A stretch of 64,000 nt of DNA, from NCBI RefSeq assembly GCF_041080655.1, contig NZ_CP163525.1, forward strand, positions 6,200,001 to 6,264,000, written 5' to 3'. Each line of letters opens with the position of its first letter. Within the stretch, counting starts at the first letter, position 1. The notes beneath the pieces were generated by a model. That model ran no database searches, had not been told where the DNA came from, and saw nothing but the letters and a program-made list of their open reading frames with translations. The stretch is from Streptomyces sp. CG4. Lineage in GTDB: Bacteria; Actinomycetota; Actinomycetes; Streptomycetales; Streptomycetaceae. Below, in pieces: positions 1-8,318 of the stretch. The position numbers and the translations under genes were made by a program.

Positions 1-641
1 GGCTCGGACTCTTCGGCCACCCGCACACCAGCCGGGCGGGCATCGAGCGCACGGTGGGCACCGCGGCGCACCTGGCCGCCGCCGACCGGATCGCCGAGCG
101 CGGCACGACCCTGCTGGTCAACGAGGACCACACCCTGCCCTTCGACCCCCGCACCGAGCGCCGCGTCCTGGTCGTCGGCGCCGACCCGGACTCCCCCTCC
201 GGCACCACCGGCCCGCCCACCGGCGTACTGGCCGCCGCCCTCACCGAGCTGGGCTTCACCGCCACCGCCCTGTCCACGGGCACCGCGCCCACCGCCGCCG
301 CCGTCGCCCAGGCGGTCACGGCCGCACGGGACGCGGACGCGGTGGTCGTGGCGACGTACAACGTGACGGCGGACAACGCGCAGCGCACGCTGGTGTCACA
401 CCTGCTGGCCACCGGCCGGCCCCTCGCGGCTCTCGCCGTCCGCAACCCCTACGACGTGGCCCAATTCCCCTCCGTGAAGGCGTGTTTGACGTCCTACGGC
501 TGGACGGACGTCGAAGTGCGCGCCGCCGCCCGGGTGATCGCCGGACGCGTGGCGCCGCGCGGCAGGCTGCCGGTGCCGGTGCAGCGGGCCGACGACCCCA
601 CGCAGGTGCTGTATCCGATCGGGCACGGGCTGACGTACTAG
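1..641 (+). CDS. Glycoside hydrolase family 3, C-terminal part only
   Basis: The reading frame is open from the left edge (codons begin at base 3) and ends at a TAG, so the 5' part lies outside the window. The visible 212 or so residues look like the C-terminal alpha/beta sandwich domain of family 3 glycoside hydrolases. The last residues, YPIGHGLTY, match the conserved YPxGHGLxY ending of that family. The TIM barrel with the catalytic residues is not in the window, so substrate (beta-glucoside or beta-N-acetylglucosaminide) cannot be decided. An internal GTG at 54 is not a real start because the frame and the homology-like sequence continue upstream of it. Confidence 0.8.
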   Translation, partial: LGLFGHPHTSRAGIERTVGTAAHLAAADRIAERGTTLLVNEDHTLPFDPRTERRVLVVGADPDSPSGTTGPPTGVLAAALTELGFTATALSTGTAPTAAAVAQAVTAARDADAVVVATYNVTADNAQRTLVSHLLATGRPLAALAVRNPYDVAQFPSVKACLTSYGWTDVEVRAAARVIAGRVAPRGRLPVPVQRADDPTQVLYPIGHGLTY

Positions 642-756
642 CCGTACGCCACACACCCGGCGTACTACCCCCAACAGGAGGAAACCCGCCCCAATGACTG
701 GCGTGGCCACGCCGCCCAGGGCCACGCTGGACCGGGGTGTGTCAGGGGGGATGGCG

Positions 757-1347
757 ATGCGTGGGAAAGGTGCCGTCGCAGCGGTGTGCCTCGCCTGCCT
801 GCTGCCGGCCGCCCTGCTGACCGGCTGCCGGGGCCAGGCGGGCACCCCCGTCGGCGACGCCCGCCCCACCCCGGCCACGACCGATGACTACGGCGCCGAT
901 TTCCTGGAGACCGGCGCGTGCAGCTCCTTCGGCACGGTCAGCTTCACCGAGGTGCCCTGCACCAGCGAGCGGGCGGCGGCCAGGGTCGTCGCCCGCTACG
1001 ACGGCGCGGTCACCGACGGCCCCCTGTGCCCGGCGACCACCGACTTCGTCCTCCACATCAGCGCCCAGCGCGCGATCACCCCGGGCTACGCCTGCATGCG
1101 CAACCTGGAACCCCCGCATCCCGGCGACCCCGGCGGCGGGGGCGGTCCCCGCACGATCCCGGGCGACTGCGTCTACACCTCCGGCGAGGGCCAGGTCCGC
1201 GAGACCGCGTGCGACGGCTCCGGCGACCACCGGCCCCAGTACCGGATCACCAAGGCGGCACCGACGCGGGACGACTGCCCCGCGTCGACGACCCTGTACG
1301 TCCGGCTGGGCGGGAGCGATCCGGTGGGTTGCGCAAGCCGGGTATGA
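757..1347 (+). CDS. Small secreted lipoprotein of unknown function
   Basis: The protein has a typical lipoprotein signal: a short basic start (MRGKGA), a hydrophobic core and a lipobox LLTGC with the lipidated Cys at residue 24. The mature part is about 170 residues, rich in Cys (at least eight) and Thr/Pro, suggesting disulfides outside the membrane. I chose the ATG at 757 because a G-rich ribosome site (AGGGGGG) lies six bases before it. In-frame ATGs at 751 and 694 are alternatives; 694 has an AGGAGG twelve bases upstream but would put 21 extra residues before the signal. The stop lies four bases from the convergent peptidase gene. I do not recognise the family. Confidence 0.75.
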   Translation: MRGKGAVAAVCLACLLPAALLTGCRGQAGTPVGDARPTPATTDDYGADFLETGACSSFGTVSFTEVPCTSERAAARVVARYDGAVTDGPLCPATTDFVLHISAQRAITPGYACMRNLEPPHPGDPGGGGGPRTIPGDCVYTSGEGQVRETACDGSGDHRPQYRITKAAPTRDDCPASTTLYVRLGGSDPVGCASRV

Positions 1348-1351
1348 GTTC

Positions 1352-2770
1352 CTACGGCCTCGACGCGGGCTCGCGCTCGGTGTCCCCGGCATCCAGCTTG
1401 GCGTCGAAGCGGGCCAGGGGCTCGGCCCGGGCGGTGTCGGCCGCGGAAACGCCCGCCCACTGCAGGATGCGCCCCGTGGCGAGGGTGTTCTCCCGCGGCA
1501 CCAGGCCCGCCACATTCGCGCCGTGGTTCATGCCGGGCGCGGTGAAGACGTACGAGTCACGGGCGCCCGCGCCGAGCCGGAACCGCTCCGAGCCCCAGGG
1601 GTCGTTCTGGCCGTACACGAAGAGCGTGTGCGTGGCGTGGTGCCGTACCCATGTGTCCACGTCCCGCATCGCGTACGGCTGGAAACGCATCGGGATGGCG
1701 CGGGGCACGAAGTTGCGCGGCGGCTGGTAGCCGTAGCGGATCAACTTCCGCTCGATGTACGGGAAGTGGATGGTCGGCGAGCCCAGCTGGGTGCCGGCCT
1801 GGTAGTAGTACGGCGTGAACTGCGCGAGCCCCTGGTCGGTGTAGGCGGAGAAACCGGAGATGGTGTCGACCGACTTCCAGATGGCGTCGTCGCTCGCCGT
1901 GGCCGCGTCGGCCGGGACGGTGCCGCAGTCCTTCAGCAGGCTGTACTGCCAGAAGCCCCACACATAGTCGAGGACGACCGCCTCGTACGCCTTGTCCAGC
2001 CCGCCGATGGTGTCGAACGTGTACCCCTTCCCGGCGGCGTACTGCGCATACCGCTTCTCCAGCGGCTCCCGGCGCACCAGCGCCTCCCGCTGGACGGCGT
2101 TCAGCCGGTCCCGGCACTCCTTGGTGCCGACCGTGGTGAAGAAGCGGTCGTAGGCCGAGTCCTCGTCGTTGACGACGTCGTTCGGGGCGACGTAGGCGAC
2201 CACGCCGTCCATGTCGCGCGGATGGAAACGCTCGTAGTACGTCGCCGTCATGCCGCCCTTGGAGCCGCCGGTGGCGATCCAGTGGCCACCGTAGATCGGC
2301 TTGAGGGCCTCGAACACGCGGTGCTGGTCGTCGGCCGCCTGCCGGATGTCGAGCTTGGACCAGTCGGCCGGGTCGGGGCGGGACGGCGTGAAGTAGCGGT
2401 ACTCCAGGGAAACCTGGTTGCCGTCCACGATCCGGGTGGGCTCGCTGCGGGACGGGTTCGTGGAGACGTTGTAGCCGCTGGTGTAGAAGACCGTCGGACG
2501 GCTCACGTCCTTGTGCAGCACGGTGATCCGCTGCTGGAAGGTGCCGCGGTCCGGGTGCCGGTGGTCGACCGGCTGGGTGTAGTTCAGGACGAAGTAGCGG
2601 TAGCCGGGGTACGGCTTCTCCTCGACCAGGCTCATGCCCGGTATGGACAGCAGCCGGTCCTTGATGTCGGTCGGCTCGGACCGGGCGGCGGTGGCCGCAC
2701 CCGCCGCCGTGCCGCTCAGCGTGCCGATGAGCACCGCGAGCGTCAGCAGCCATCTGAGCACCTTGCGCAT
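1352..2770 (-). CDS. Secreted S37-type (PS-10) tripeptidyl aminopeptidase
   Basis: This 472-residue protein begins with a Sec signal peptide (MRKVLRWLL, ending near GAATAA) and then carries an alpha/beta hydrolase fold resembling the S28/S37 serine peptidases of Streptomyces. The nucleophile is the Ser in GGSKGG (about residue 170). The Asp in YGQNDPWG and the His in APGMNHG near the C terminus complete a plausible triad. Enzymes of this family remove N-terminal tripeptides from extracellular peptides. The ATG at 2770 was chosen because AGGGGAGA lies six bases upstream; the frame stays open to an ATG at 2806. It is transcribed in the same direction as the LysR gene behind it but about 100 bases separate them. 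Confidence 0.85.
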   Translation of the reverse strand: MRKVLRWLLTLAVLIGTLSGTAAGAATAARSEPTDIKDRLLSIPGMSLVEEKPYPGYRYFVLNYTQPVDHRHPDRGTFQQRITVLHKDVSRPTVFYTSGYNVSTNPSRSEPTRIVDGNQVSLEYRYFTPSRPDPADWSKLDIRQAADDQHRVFEALKPIYGGHWIATGGSKGGMTATYYERFHPRDMDGVVAYVAPNDVVNDEDSAYDRFFTTVGTKECRDRLNAVQREALVRREPLEKRYAQYAAGKGYTFDTIGGLDKAYEAVVLDYVWGFWQYSLLKDCGTVPADAATASDDAIWKSVDTISGFSAYTDQGLAQFTPYYYQAGTQLGSPTIHFPYIERKLIRYGYQPPRNFVPRAIPMRFQPYAMRDVDTWVRHHATHTLFVYGQNDPWGSERFRLGAGARDSYVFTAPGMNHGANVAGLVPRENTLATGRILQWAGVSAADTARAEPLARFDAKLDAGDTEREPASRP

Positions 2771-2873
2771 GCGCACTCTCCCCTGTGTGACTTTTGTGAG
2801 ACACATGTGCGCCGGAAGCTATCGGAGCAACTTGCGTCACACCAGGGGGAGTTGTCCACGGTGTCGGTGCGGC

Positions 2874-3788
2874 TCAGCCGGTCTCGGCCAACTCGGCTGC
2901 GGACACCCGGAGTTGATCCCGCACCGCCGCCAGTACCGGATCCCTTTCCGCTCCCGCCCGGACCGCGGCGAACACGTTCCGGGACGGCGGCTGGCCCGCG
3001 ACCGGCCGGACGGCGAGGCGGCGCCGCTCGTACAGCGGCCGGACCAGCCGCGGCACCAGCGCCACCCCGGCACCCGCCTCCACCAGGGCGATCAGGGCGC
3101 CCCAGTCGTTCACCGGGTGGCGGATGTCCGGGGTGAAGCCCGCCGCCGCGCACACCGCACGGGCCACCGCGCCGCAGCAGCTCCCGGCCGCGCCCACGAT
3201 CCAGTCGGCGGCGGCCAGTTCGCGCAGCGGGACGCGCTCGCGGGCGGCCAGCGGATGGTCCTCCGGGAGCGCCGCATCGAGGCGGTCCGTCAGCAGATCG
3301 GTACGGGTGTAACGGCGGTCGGTGTGCGGGGGTGTCGCCGCGAAGTCGACGGCCACCACCACGTCCAGCCGGCCCGCGTCGAGCGCCGTGAACGCGTCCG
3401 GGGGTTCGGCCTCCACCACGTCCACCCGGACCTGCGGAAGCCGCTCGGCCAGCGCGCGCAGGGCCGGCGGCACCAGCCCCAGGATGCCGCTGCCGAAGCA
3501 GCCGATCGTGACCTGCCCGCGCCCGCCCGACCCGTACGCCACCAAGTCGGCCCGCGCCCGCTCCAGTTGGGCGGCGATGGTCTCGGCGTGGCCGAGCAGG
3601 ATCCGGGCTTGCCCGGTCAGCCGTACGCCCCGCCCCTCACGCTCGGTCAGCGGCGCGCCGAACTCCCGGGCCAGCGCCGCGATCTGCTGGGACACCGCCG
3701 ACGGGGTCAGGTGCAGGGCCTCGGCGGTACGGGCCAGGCTGCCCCGGCGCTCCAGCTCGCGCAGCACGGTCAGCCGCCGCAGATCCAT
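2874..3788 (-). CDS. LysR-family transcriptional regulator
   Basis: The 304-residue protein has an N-terminal winged helix-turn-helix (residues 1-60, with the pattern GSLARTAEALHLTPSAVSQQ) followed by a LysR-type substrate-binding domain (from about residue 88, GQVTIGCFGSG). The start MDLRRLTVLREL is the standard LysR beginning; the in-frame ATG at 3815 would add nine unrelated residues. It is divergent from the small hydrolase gene at 3867, and LysR proteins usually control such a divergent neighbour. The inducer is not evident. A CCG run (SCCGA) in the effector domain is unusual but not diagnostic. Confidence 0.88.
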   Translation of the reverse strand: MDLRRLTVLRELERRGSLARTAEALHLTPSAVSQQIAALAREFGAPLTEREGRGVRLTGQARILLGHAETIAAQLERARADLVAYGSGGRGQVTIGCFGSGILGLVPPALRALAERLPQVRVDVVEAEPPDAFTALDAGRLDVVVAVDFAATPPHTDRRYTRTDLLTDRLDAALPEDHPLAARERVPLRELAAADWIVGAAGSCCGAVARAVCAAAGFTPDIRHPVNDWGALIALVEAGAGVALVPRLVRPLYERRRLAVRPVAGQPPSRNVFAAVRAGAERDPVLAAVRDQLRVSAAELAETG

Positions 3789-3799
3789 CGTGAAGTTCC

Positions 3800-3809
3800 C
3801 ACTTAAGTG
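3800..3809. promoter_or_regulatory. Perfect 10-bp palindrome in LysR/hydrolase divergent region
   Basis: CACTTAAGTG is a perfect palindrome twelve bases upstream of the LysR start and about 58 bases upstream of the hydrolase start. Its AT-rich centre stands out in the GC-rich context. Position suits an autoregulatory operator, though it does not match the canonical LysR T-N11-A spacing. Confidence 0.35.
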
Positions 3810-3866
3810 TTCCACCCGGAAACATTAACTGGACCGAGGGACTGGACCCAGGCGATCATCGCCACC

Positions 3867-4475
3867 ATGACCACGCGCTCGTACCTGATCCTGCACGGCT
3901 GGCAGAACCGCCGCCCCGAGGGCCACTGGCAGCACTGGCTCGCCGCCCGCCTCACCGAGCTCGGCCACCGGGTCTCCTATCCCCAGCTGCCCGCCCCGGA
4001 CGAGCCGGAGCTGGAGGTGTGGCTGGCCGAACTCGCCGGTCACCTGGAGGAGTTGAACGAACCCGGCGCGAGCGAGCGGGTCGTGCTCGCCCACAGCCTG
4101 TCCGCCGTCCTGTGGCTGCATGCCGCCGCCCGGAGCATGAAGCAGCTGCGCCACGCGGACCGGGTCCTGCTGGTCGCCCCGCCGTCCCCGGCCACCGTCG
4201 CCGGTATCCCGGAGATCGCGGCCTTCGCCCCGCCGGCCCCGAACCCGCCCCTGCCCACCCCCACGCGGCTGGTCGCCGGCGCCGACGACCCCTACTGCCC
4301 CGAGGGCGCGAACCAGGTCTACGCCGCCCCGCTGGGCATCCCCGCCGACATCCTCCCGGCCGCGGCCCACCTCGACCTCGACGCGGGCTACGGCCCCTGG
4401 CCGGCGGTCCTGGACTGGTGCCTGACCGCAACCACCCCGCTGACGCCCCGGGCGGGCGGCGGCTGCGCCCCCTAG
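3867..4475 (+). CDS. RBBP9/YdeN-family serine hydrolase
   Basis: A 202-residue cytosolic alpha/beta hydrolase. It opens with the LILHGW strand-turn typical of the RBBP9/YdeN family, has the nucleophile Ser77 in AHSLS, an Asp in AGADDPY and a His in AAHLDLDAGYG followed by WP, which is the family's usual ending. No signal peptide is present. The ATG at 3867 gives the family-length protein; the frame is open further upstream but those residues do not resemble the family. Substrate unknown. The gene is divergent from the LysR regulator, which makes it the most likely regulatory target. Confidence 0.8.
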   Translation: MTTRSYLILHGWQNRRPEGHWQHWLAARLTELGHRVSYPQLPAPDEPELEVWLAELAGHLEELNEPGASERVVLAHSLSAVLWLHAAARSMKQLRHADRVLLVAPPSPATVAGIPEIAAFAPPAPNPPLPTPTRLVAGADDPYCPEGANQVYAAPLGIPADILPAAAHLDLDAGYGPWPAVLDWCLTATTPLTPRAGGGCAP

Positions 4476-4577
4476 GGGCGCGGGGCTGTATCGATATGCG
4501 GCTCCGCCGCGTGAGCACGACCAGCCCCAACGCACCCGCACTCGGCAACGGCCGGCACTCCCGAGCCCGCAGCCGAA
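4476..4577. repeat. Dispersed Streptomyces-type intergenic repeat, putative
   Basis: The convergent gap between the hydrolase and the TIM-barrel gene begins with a run of the type AGGGGCGCGGGGCTGTATCG, followed by a GCGGC-TCC-GCCGC hairpin and ACCAGCCCCAACGCACCCGC. This resembles a GC-rich intergenic element I know to recur at gene ends in Streptomyces genomes. The assignment is from memory of that pattern; copy number cannot be counted here. It may act as a transcription end signal for both flanking genes. Confidence 0.4.
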
Positions 4578-5378
4578 CTAGGCCGCCTCGCCCAAGAGCC
4601 GCAGCAGATGATCCCGCCCGGCACCGAGCAGCCCCGCAAGCGGCGCAGCCGACTCGTGCCAGCGCTTCTCGTACTCCCAGCACAGCCACCCGTCCCACCC
4701 GTGCCGGCAGAGCACATCCACGCACTCGGTGAGCGGCAGCACCCCCGAGCCCAGCGGCAGCGGCTCCGGGTCCTCGGCCGAGGCGATGTCCTTGACCTGC
4801 ACATACCCCAGGTGCGGGGCGAGCGCCGCATACGTGTCGGACGGCTGCTCACCGCCCAGCCAGGTGTGCATCACATCCCACAGCGCCCCCACCTGCCGAT
4901 GCCCGACCGGACCGAGGACCCGGATCGCGGCGGCACCGGTGCGGTGCGAGTCATGCGTCTCCAGCAGGATCCGCACCCCCAGCGCGGCGGCGTCCTCCGC
5001 CGCGGTGCCGAGCCGCCGCGCGGCGATGGCGTCGGACTCCGCGCGGGGGAGGTCCGGGTCGGCGCCGGGGAAGACCCGGACGAAGGGGGCGCCGAGGTCA
5101 TGGGCGAGCTGGAGGAGATCCCGGACCTCCGTCAGCACGGGAGCGTCCGCACCGGGCGCGGCGACGCGCGCGTACCCGGCGACGCCCAGCACCTCGACCC
5201 CGGCCTCCTTGAAGAGGGCCGCGGTCCCGGTGCGTTCGGCGGGGGAGAGGCCGGGGTGCACCGGCTCCTCGGGGTGGGCGCGCAGTTCGACGCCGTGGTA
5301 GCCGTGCTCGGTGGCGAGTGTCAGGACCTCCGGGAGGGGCAGGCCGGGGACACCGAGGGTGGAGAAGGCCAGCTTCAT
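4578..5378 (-). CDS. Xylose-isomerase-like TIM-barrel (sugar phosphate isomerase/epimerase)
   Basis: The 266-residue protein is a full-length AP-endonuclease-2/xylose-isomerase-like TIM barrel. Metal-site motifs are visible in order: GVELR (strand 2), LLETHDSH (strand 5), ALWDVMHTW (strand 6), VQVKD (strand 7) and WEYEKRW near the C terminus, with the Glu/Asp/His residues expected to hold a divalent metal. These enzymes isomerise or epimerise sugars and inositol derivatives. Substrate cannot be inferred. It sits 42 bases downstream of the MarR-GNAT gene in the same direction, so the two may share a transcript. Confidence 0.8.
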   Translation of the reverse strand: MKLAFSTLGVPGLPLPEVLTLATEHGYHGVELRAHPEEPVHPGLSPAERTGTAALFKEAGVEVLGVAGYARVAAPGADAPVLTEVRDLLQLAHDLGAPFVRVFPGADPDLPRAESDAIAARRLGTAAEDAAALGVRILLETHDSHRTGAAAIRVLGPVGHRQVGALWDVMHTWLGGEQPSDTYAALAPHLGYVQVKDIASAEDPEPLPLGSGVLPLTECVDVLCRHGWDGWLCWEYEKRWHESAAPLAGLLGAGRDHLLRLLGEAA

Positions 5379-5420
5379 GGCTCGGACCCTACTCGCCCTG
5401 CCCGCCCCTCGCCCCGCTTG

Positions 5421-6350
5421 TCACTCGCCCGATCCGTGCAGATCCAGTCGCCAGTCCTGCCCCACGAGATCCTTGCCGAAGGAGCGGTGCGGTTTCTCGG
5501 CGACGAGCACGAAGCCGTGCCGCTGGTAGATGCGGCGGGCGCCGCTCAGCACGTCGTTGGTCCACAGCACCAGCTCGCGGTAGCCGACCCCGCGCGCGAA
5601 GTCGATCACGGCCCGCACCAGCCGGTCGCCGAGGCCGTGCCCGCGCGCCTCGGGCTCGACGAGCAGCAGCCGCAGCCGGGCGGCACCCGGCGCGTCGTCC
5701 CGTACACACATCACACACCCCACCGGCCGGCTCCCCCGCTCGGCGATCCACACCCGCTCCAGATGCGGGTCGTGGTCCTGCGCGAAGTCGGCGACGATCC
5801 GGGCGATCAGCCCCTCGTAGTCGGTGTTCCAGCCGTACTCGGCGGCGTACAGCGCGGCGTTGCGCTGCACGATCCAGCCGAGGTCGCCGGCGCGCGGCTC
5901 GCGCAGCACGGCCTCGTGGGACCCGGCGCGCCGCTCGCCGAGGATGTCCTGGATGGTCCGCATGGCCTCCGCCAGCCGGGGCCGGTCGGCCGGGGGCACG
6001 GTGTCGAGCAGGGCCCCGACCGTGTCCCGGGCCCGCTCGTCCAGCAGTCCGGCGGCCTCCCGTCCCCGCGCGGTCAGCCGCACCCGCCGCCGGCGCGGAT
6101 CGGTGTTCGAGGGCCCGCGCTCGATCAGCCCGGCGTCCTCGAACTTGTTCAGGATGCGGCTCAGATACCCGGCGTCCAGGTCGAGCCCGGTGCGCAGATC
6201 GACCGCGTCGAGGTGCGGCACCTGGGCGAGTTCGTACAGCACGCGGGATTCGGTGAGGGTGTAGGGGGCGTAGAGCCGGCGACCGTAGTCGAGGGCGCCG
6301 ATGAGGCCCGTGTAGAAGCGGTTGAAGGCGCGGACGTCCTGGACGGTCAT
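5421..6350 (-). CDS. Fused MarR-type regulator and GNAT acetyltransferase
   Basis: Residues 1 to about 140 form a MarR winged helix domain (TESRVLYELAQ..., DAGYLSRILNKFEDAGLIER..., DPRRRRVRLT wing). Residues from about 150 to 309 form a GNAT N-acetyltransferase with the acetyl-CoA loop RGHGLGDRLV and the C-terminal YQRHGF strand. Such fusions are known in actinobacteria; the acetyl target is usually unknown. Being one polypeptide, DNA binding and acetylation could be linked. A TGACT-C-AGTCA palindrome directly upstream is a fitting MarR operator and suggests autoregulation. The downstream TIM-barrel gene may be cotranscribed. Confidence 0.88.
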   Translation of the reverse strand: MTVQDVRAFNRFYTGLIGALDYGRRLYAPYTLTESRVLYELAQVPHLDAVDLRTGLDLDAGYLSRILNKFEDAGLIERGPSNTDPRRRRVRLTARGREAAGLLDERARDTVGALLDTVPPADRPRLAEAMRTIQDILGERRAGSHEAVLREPRAGDLGWIVQRNAALYAAEYGWNTDYEGLIARIVADFAQDHDPHLERVWIAERGSRPVGCVMCVRDDAPGAARLRLLLVEPEARGHGLGDRLVRAVIDFARGVGYRELVLWTNDVLSGARRIYQRHGFVLVAEKPHRSFGKDLVGQDWRLDLHGSGE

Positions 6351-6367
6351 GATCGCCCCCGGATGCT

Positions 6368-6378
6368 TGACTCAGTCA
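6368..6378. promoter_or_regulatory. Putative MarR operator
   Basis: TGACTCAGTCA is a perfect palindrome with a central C, 17 bases before the MarR-GNAT start. A second inverted pair, AGAGA-N5-TCTCT, follows at 6378-6392. Palindromes of the type TTGACTnAGTCAA are commonly bound by MarR proteins, so autorepression is likely. Confidence 0.5.
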
Positions 6379-6491
6379 GAGATACCGTCTCTCCGAGCCT
6401 AGGCCCGGCGCCCGCCCGCGTCCACGGTCCGCCCCTCTTCGGCGCCCCAACTTCCTTTGCTGGTTCTTTCTTTCTCCGTCGGGCCCTGCTT

Positions 6492-6520
6492 TTGACATCC
6501 GCGCGATCGCATCGTAGGTT
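6492..6520 (+). promoter_or_regulatory. Housekeeping-type promoter upstream of the Trp/Gly-repeat gene
   Basis: TTGACA (6492-6497) and TAGGTT (6515-6520) are separated by 17 bases, a near-ideal HrdB/sigma-70 promoter. A GTTTG-TAAA-CAAAC inverted repeat (6518-6531) sits over the -10 and predicted start, so a regulator could block it there. The transcript would carry a leader of about 160 bases before the ATG at 6690; no clear riboswitch is recognisable in that leader. Confidence 0.6.
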
Positions 6521-6689
6521 TGTAAACAAACGTCACATAAGTCCGATATTCAACGGAAGTGACGAGCCGCCCCCGCAGGGCATCGCGGGAGGCGACGGCG
6601 CACAGAGCTACGCGCAGGCTCTGGGGCGCAAACGGTCGGCCCGTCGAGGCCGCCGGAAAATCAATCACACCCTCGGAGAGGGGCTCATC

Positions 6690-6980
6690 ATGCGCGCGCA
6701 CGCGACCCGTATCAAGAGAGTGGCCATCGCGGTCTGCTCGGCACCGATCCTGGCCATCGCGGCCGGAGCCGGAGCCGCCCACGCCGCCACCACCGCTGCT
6801 CCGACCCACGTCACTGCCTCCGCGCACACCGACGGCGGTGGTTGGGGAGACGGCGGCTGGGGCGACGAAGGCGGCTGGGGCGGCGGCTGGGGCGACCACG
6901 GCGGCTGGGGCTGGGGAGACCACGGCGGCGGCTGGGGCGACGAAGGCGGCTGGGGTTGGGGCGATGGCGGCTGCGACTGA
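6690..6980 (+). CDS. Small secreted Trp/Gly-rich repeat protein
   Basis: The 96-residue product has a signal peptide (basic MRAHATRIKR, hydrophobic core, cleavage near GAAHA). The mature half is built of imperfect GGWGD / GGWGDHGG / GGWGDEGG repeats with nine Trp in about 48 residues, alternating D, E and H, and ends GGCD with a single Cys. No enzyme motif is present. GGAGAGG lies eight bases before the ATG, and a strong promoter lies about 170 bases upstream. Tryptophan-glycine repeats suggest an extracellular structural, aggregating or surface-binding role, but this is inference; no family is recognised. Confidence 0.72.
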   Translation: MRAHATRIKRVAIAVCSAPILAIAAGAGAAHAATTAAPTHVTASAHTDGGGWGDGGWGDEGGWGGGWGDHGGWGWGDHGGGWGDEGGWGWGDGGCD

Positions 6981-7085
6981 AGGTCAGCAGGTGTGATCGA
7001 CACCCACTGAGAGCAAAGGGTGGATCCGGGTGCCCGACCCCAGGGCACCCGGATCCATGTGACCACACGGTGAGGCGGTGACCGG

Positions 7086-8318
7086 ATGAGGATCGTCTGC
7101 GTGGGTGGAGGCCCGGCCGGGCTGTACTTCTCGATCGCCGCGAAACTGCGGGACGCCGGGCACGAGATCACCGTGATCGAGCGGGACCCGCCCGAGGCGA
7201 CGTACGGCTGGGGCGTCGTGTACTGGAACGATCTGCTGGACATCCTGCACCGCACCGACCCCGAGAGCGCGCGGGCGGTGAGCGCCGGTTCCGTGCTCTG
7301 GCAGCAGCAGGAGATCCGCCTGCACGGCGGCCGGCACGACGGCACCGCGTACTTCGGCGGCTACGGCTACAGCATGGGCCGCGCCGCCCTGCTGGACGTC
7401 CTGACCCGGCGCGCCCGGGCACTCGGCGTCGACGTCCGGCACGGCCAGAAGCTCGACGACCCCGCCGAGCTGCCGGAGGCCGACCTGATCGTGGCCGCCG
7501 ACGGCGCGAACAGCCGGATCCGCCAGCATCGCGTCGAGCACTTCGGCACCCGCGTGGAGACCGGCCGCAATCCCTACATCTGGCTCGGCACGGACCGGCA
7601 GTTCGACAGCTTCGTCTTCGACTTCGAGGAGACCCCCGCGGGCTGGATCTGGTTCCACGCCTACCCGTCGATCAAGGGCCGGATCAGCACCTGCATCGTG
7701 GAGTGCTCGCCGCAGACCTGGCAGGGCCTGGGGCTCGACACGCTGGACACCGAGGACGCCGTACCCCTGCTGGAGAAGATCTTCCATCGCGCCCTCGACG
7801 GCCACTCCCTCATCAGCCGATCACGCGGCGAACCGGCCAAGTGGCAGCGGTTCGGGCACATCACCAACCGGACCTGGGTCGACGGCAATGTCGTCCTGGC
7901 CGGCGACGCCGCCCACACCACCCACTTCACGCTGGGCTCCGGCACCCGGCTGGCGATGATCGACGCGATCGTGCTGGCCCACAGCCTCTCCCGGTTCCCG
8001 GACCTGCCCACGGCGCTGCGCGAGTACGACCGGCACCGCCGCGCCGAGCTGCACACCGTACAGGCCGGAGCGCGCTCCAGCATGGCCTGGTTCGAGCAGC
8101 TCGACGACTACCTGGACCGCGACCCGGTCTCCTTCGCCTACGCCATGTCGGTCCGCACCGGCCAGCAGAGCCCCTGGAAATACCAGGTCCACCTGGCCAC
8201 CCAGATCGACGTGGTCCGCAGGGCCCGGCGGGCCTACGACACGGGCCGGCGCTGGTACCGCGACCGTCGCAGGGGCGAGGCCCCGCTGCCGCTGCTGGGC
8301 AGGTCACTTCCCGGCTGA
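7086..8318 (+). CDS. FAD-dependent class A aromatic monooxygenase
   Basis: A 410-residue flavoprotein monooxygenase. It has the N-terminal dinucleotide motif GGGPAGLY, the central ADGANSRIR segment, and the second FAD motif GDAAHTTHF. The overall sequence resembles the monooxygenase part of anthraniloyl-CoA and salicylyl-CoA hydroxylases (GWGVVYWNDLL region), so a CoA-linked or free aromatic acid is a reasonable substrate class. No CoA ligase or ring-cleavage gene is adjacent, so the pathway is unknown. Its last 15 bases overlap the 3' end of the convergent LacI gene. Confidence 0.82.
   Translation: MRIVCVGGGPAGLYFSIAAKLRDAGHEITVIERDPPEATYGWGVVYWNDLLDILHRTDPESARAVSAGSVLWQQQEIRLHGGRHDGTAYFGGYGYSMGRAALLDVLTRRARALGVDVRHGQKLDDPAELPEADLIVAADGANSRIRQHRVEHFGTRVETGRNPYIWLGTDRQFDSFVFDFEETPAGWIWFHAYPSIKGRISTCIVECSPQTWQGLGLDTLDTEDAVPLLEKIFHRALDGHSLISRSRGEPAKWQRFGHITNRTWVDGNVVLAGDAAHTTHFTLGSGTRLAMIDAIVLAHSLSRFPDLPTALREYDRHRRAELHTVQAGARSSMAWFEQLDDYLDRDPVSFAYAMSVRTGQQSPWKYQVHLATQIDVVRRARRAYDTGRRWYRDRRRGEAPLPLLGRSLPG

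Noticed and set aside
884..3136. 750-codon plus-strand frame over the peptidase and LysR genes
   Set aside because: It runs antisense to two genes with recognisable families and has Arg/Pro/Ala-rich text typical of shadow frames.
4608..6689. Long plus-strand frame leading into the Trp/Gly-repeat gene
   Set aside because: It is antisense to the TIM-barrel and MarR-GNAT genes. Only its last 96 codons, with their own ribosome site, signal peptide and promoter, are a real gene.
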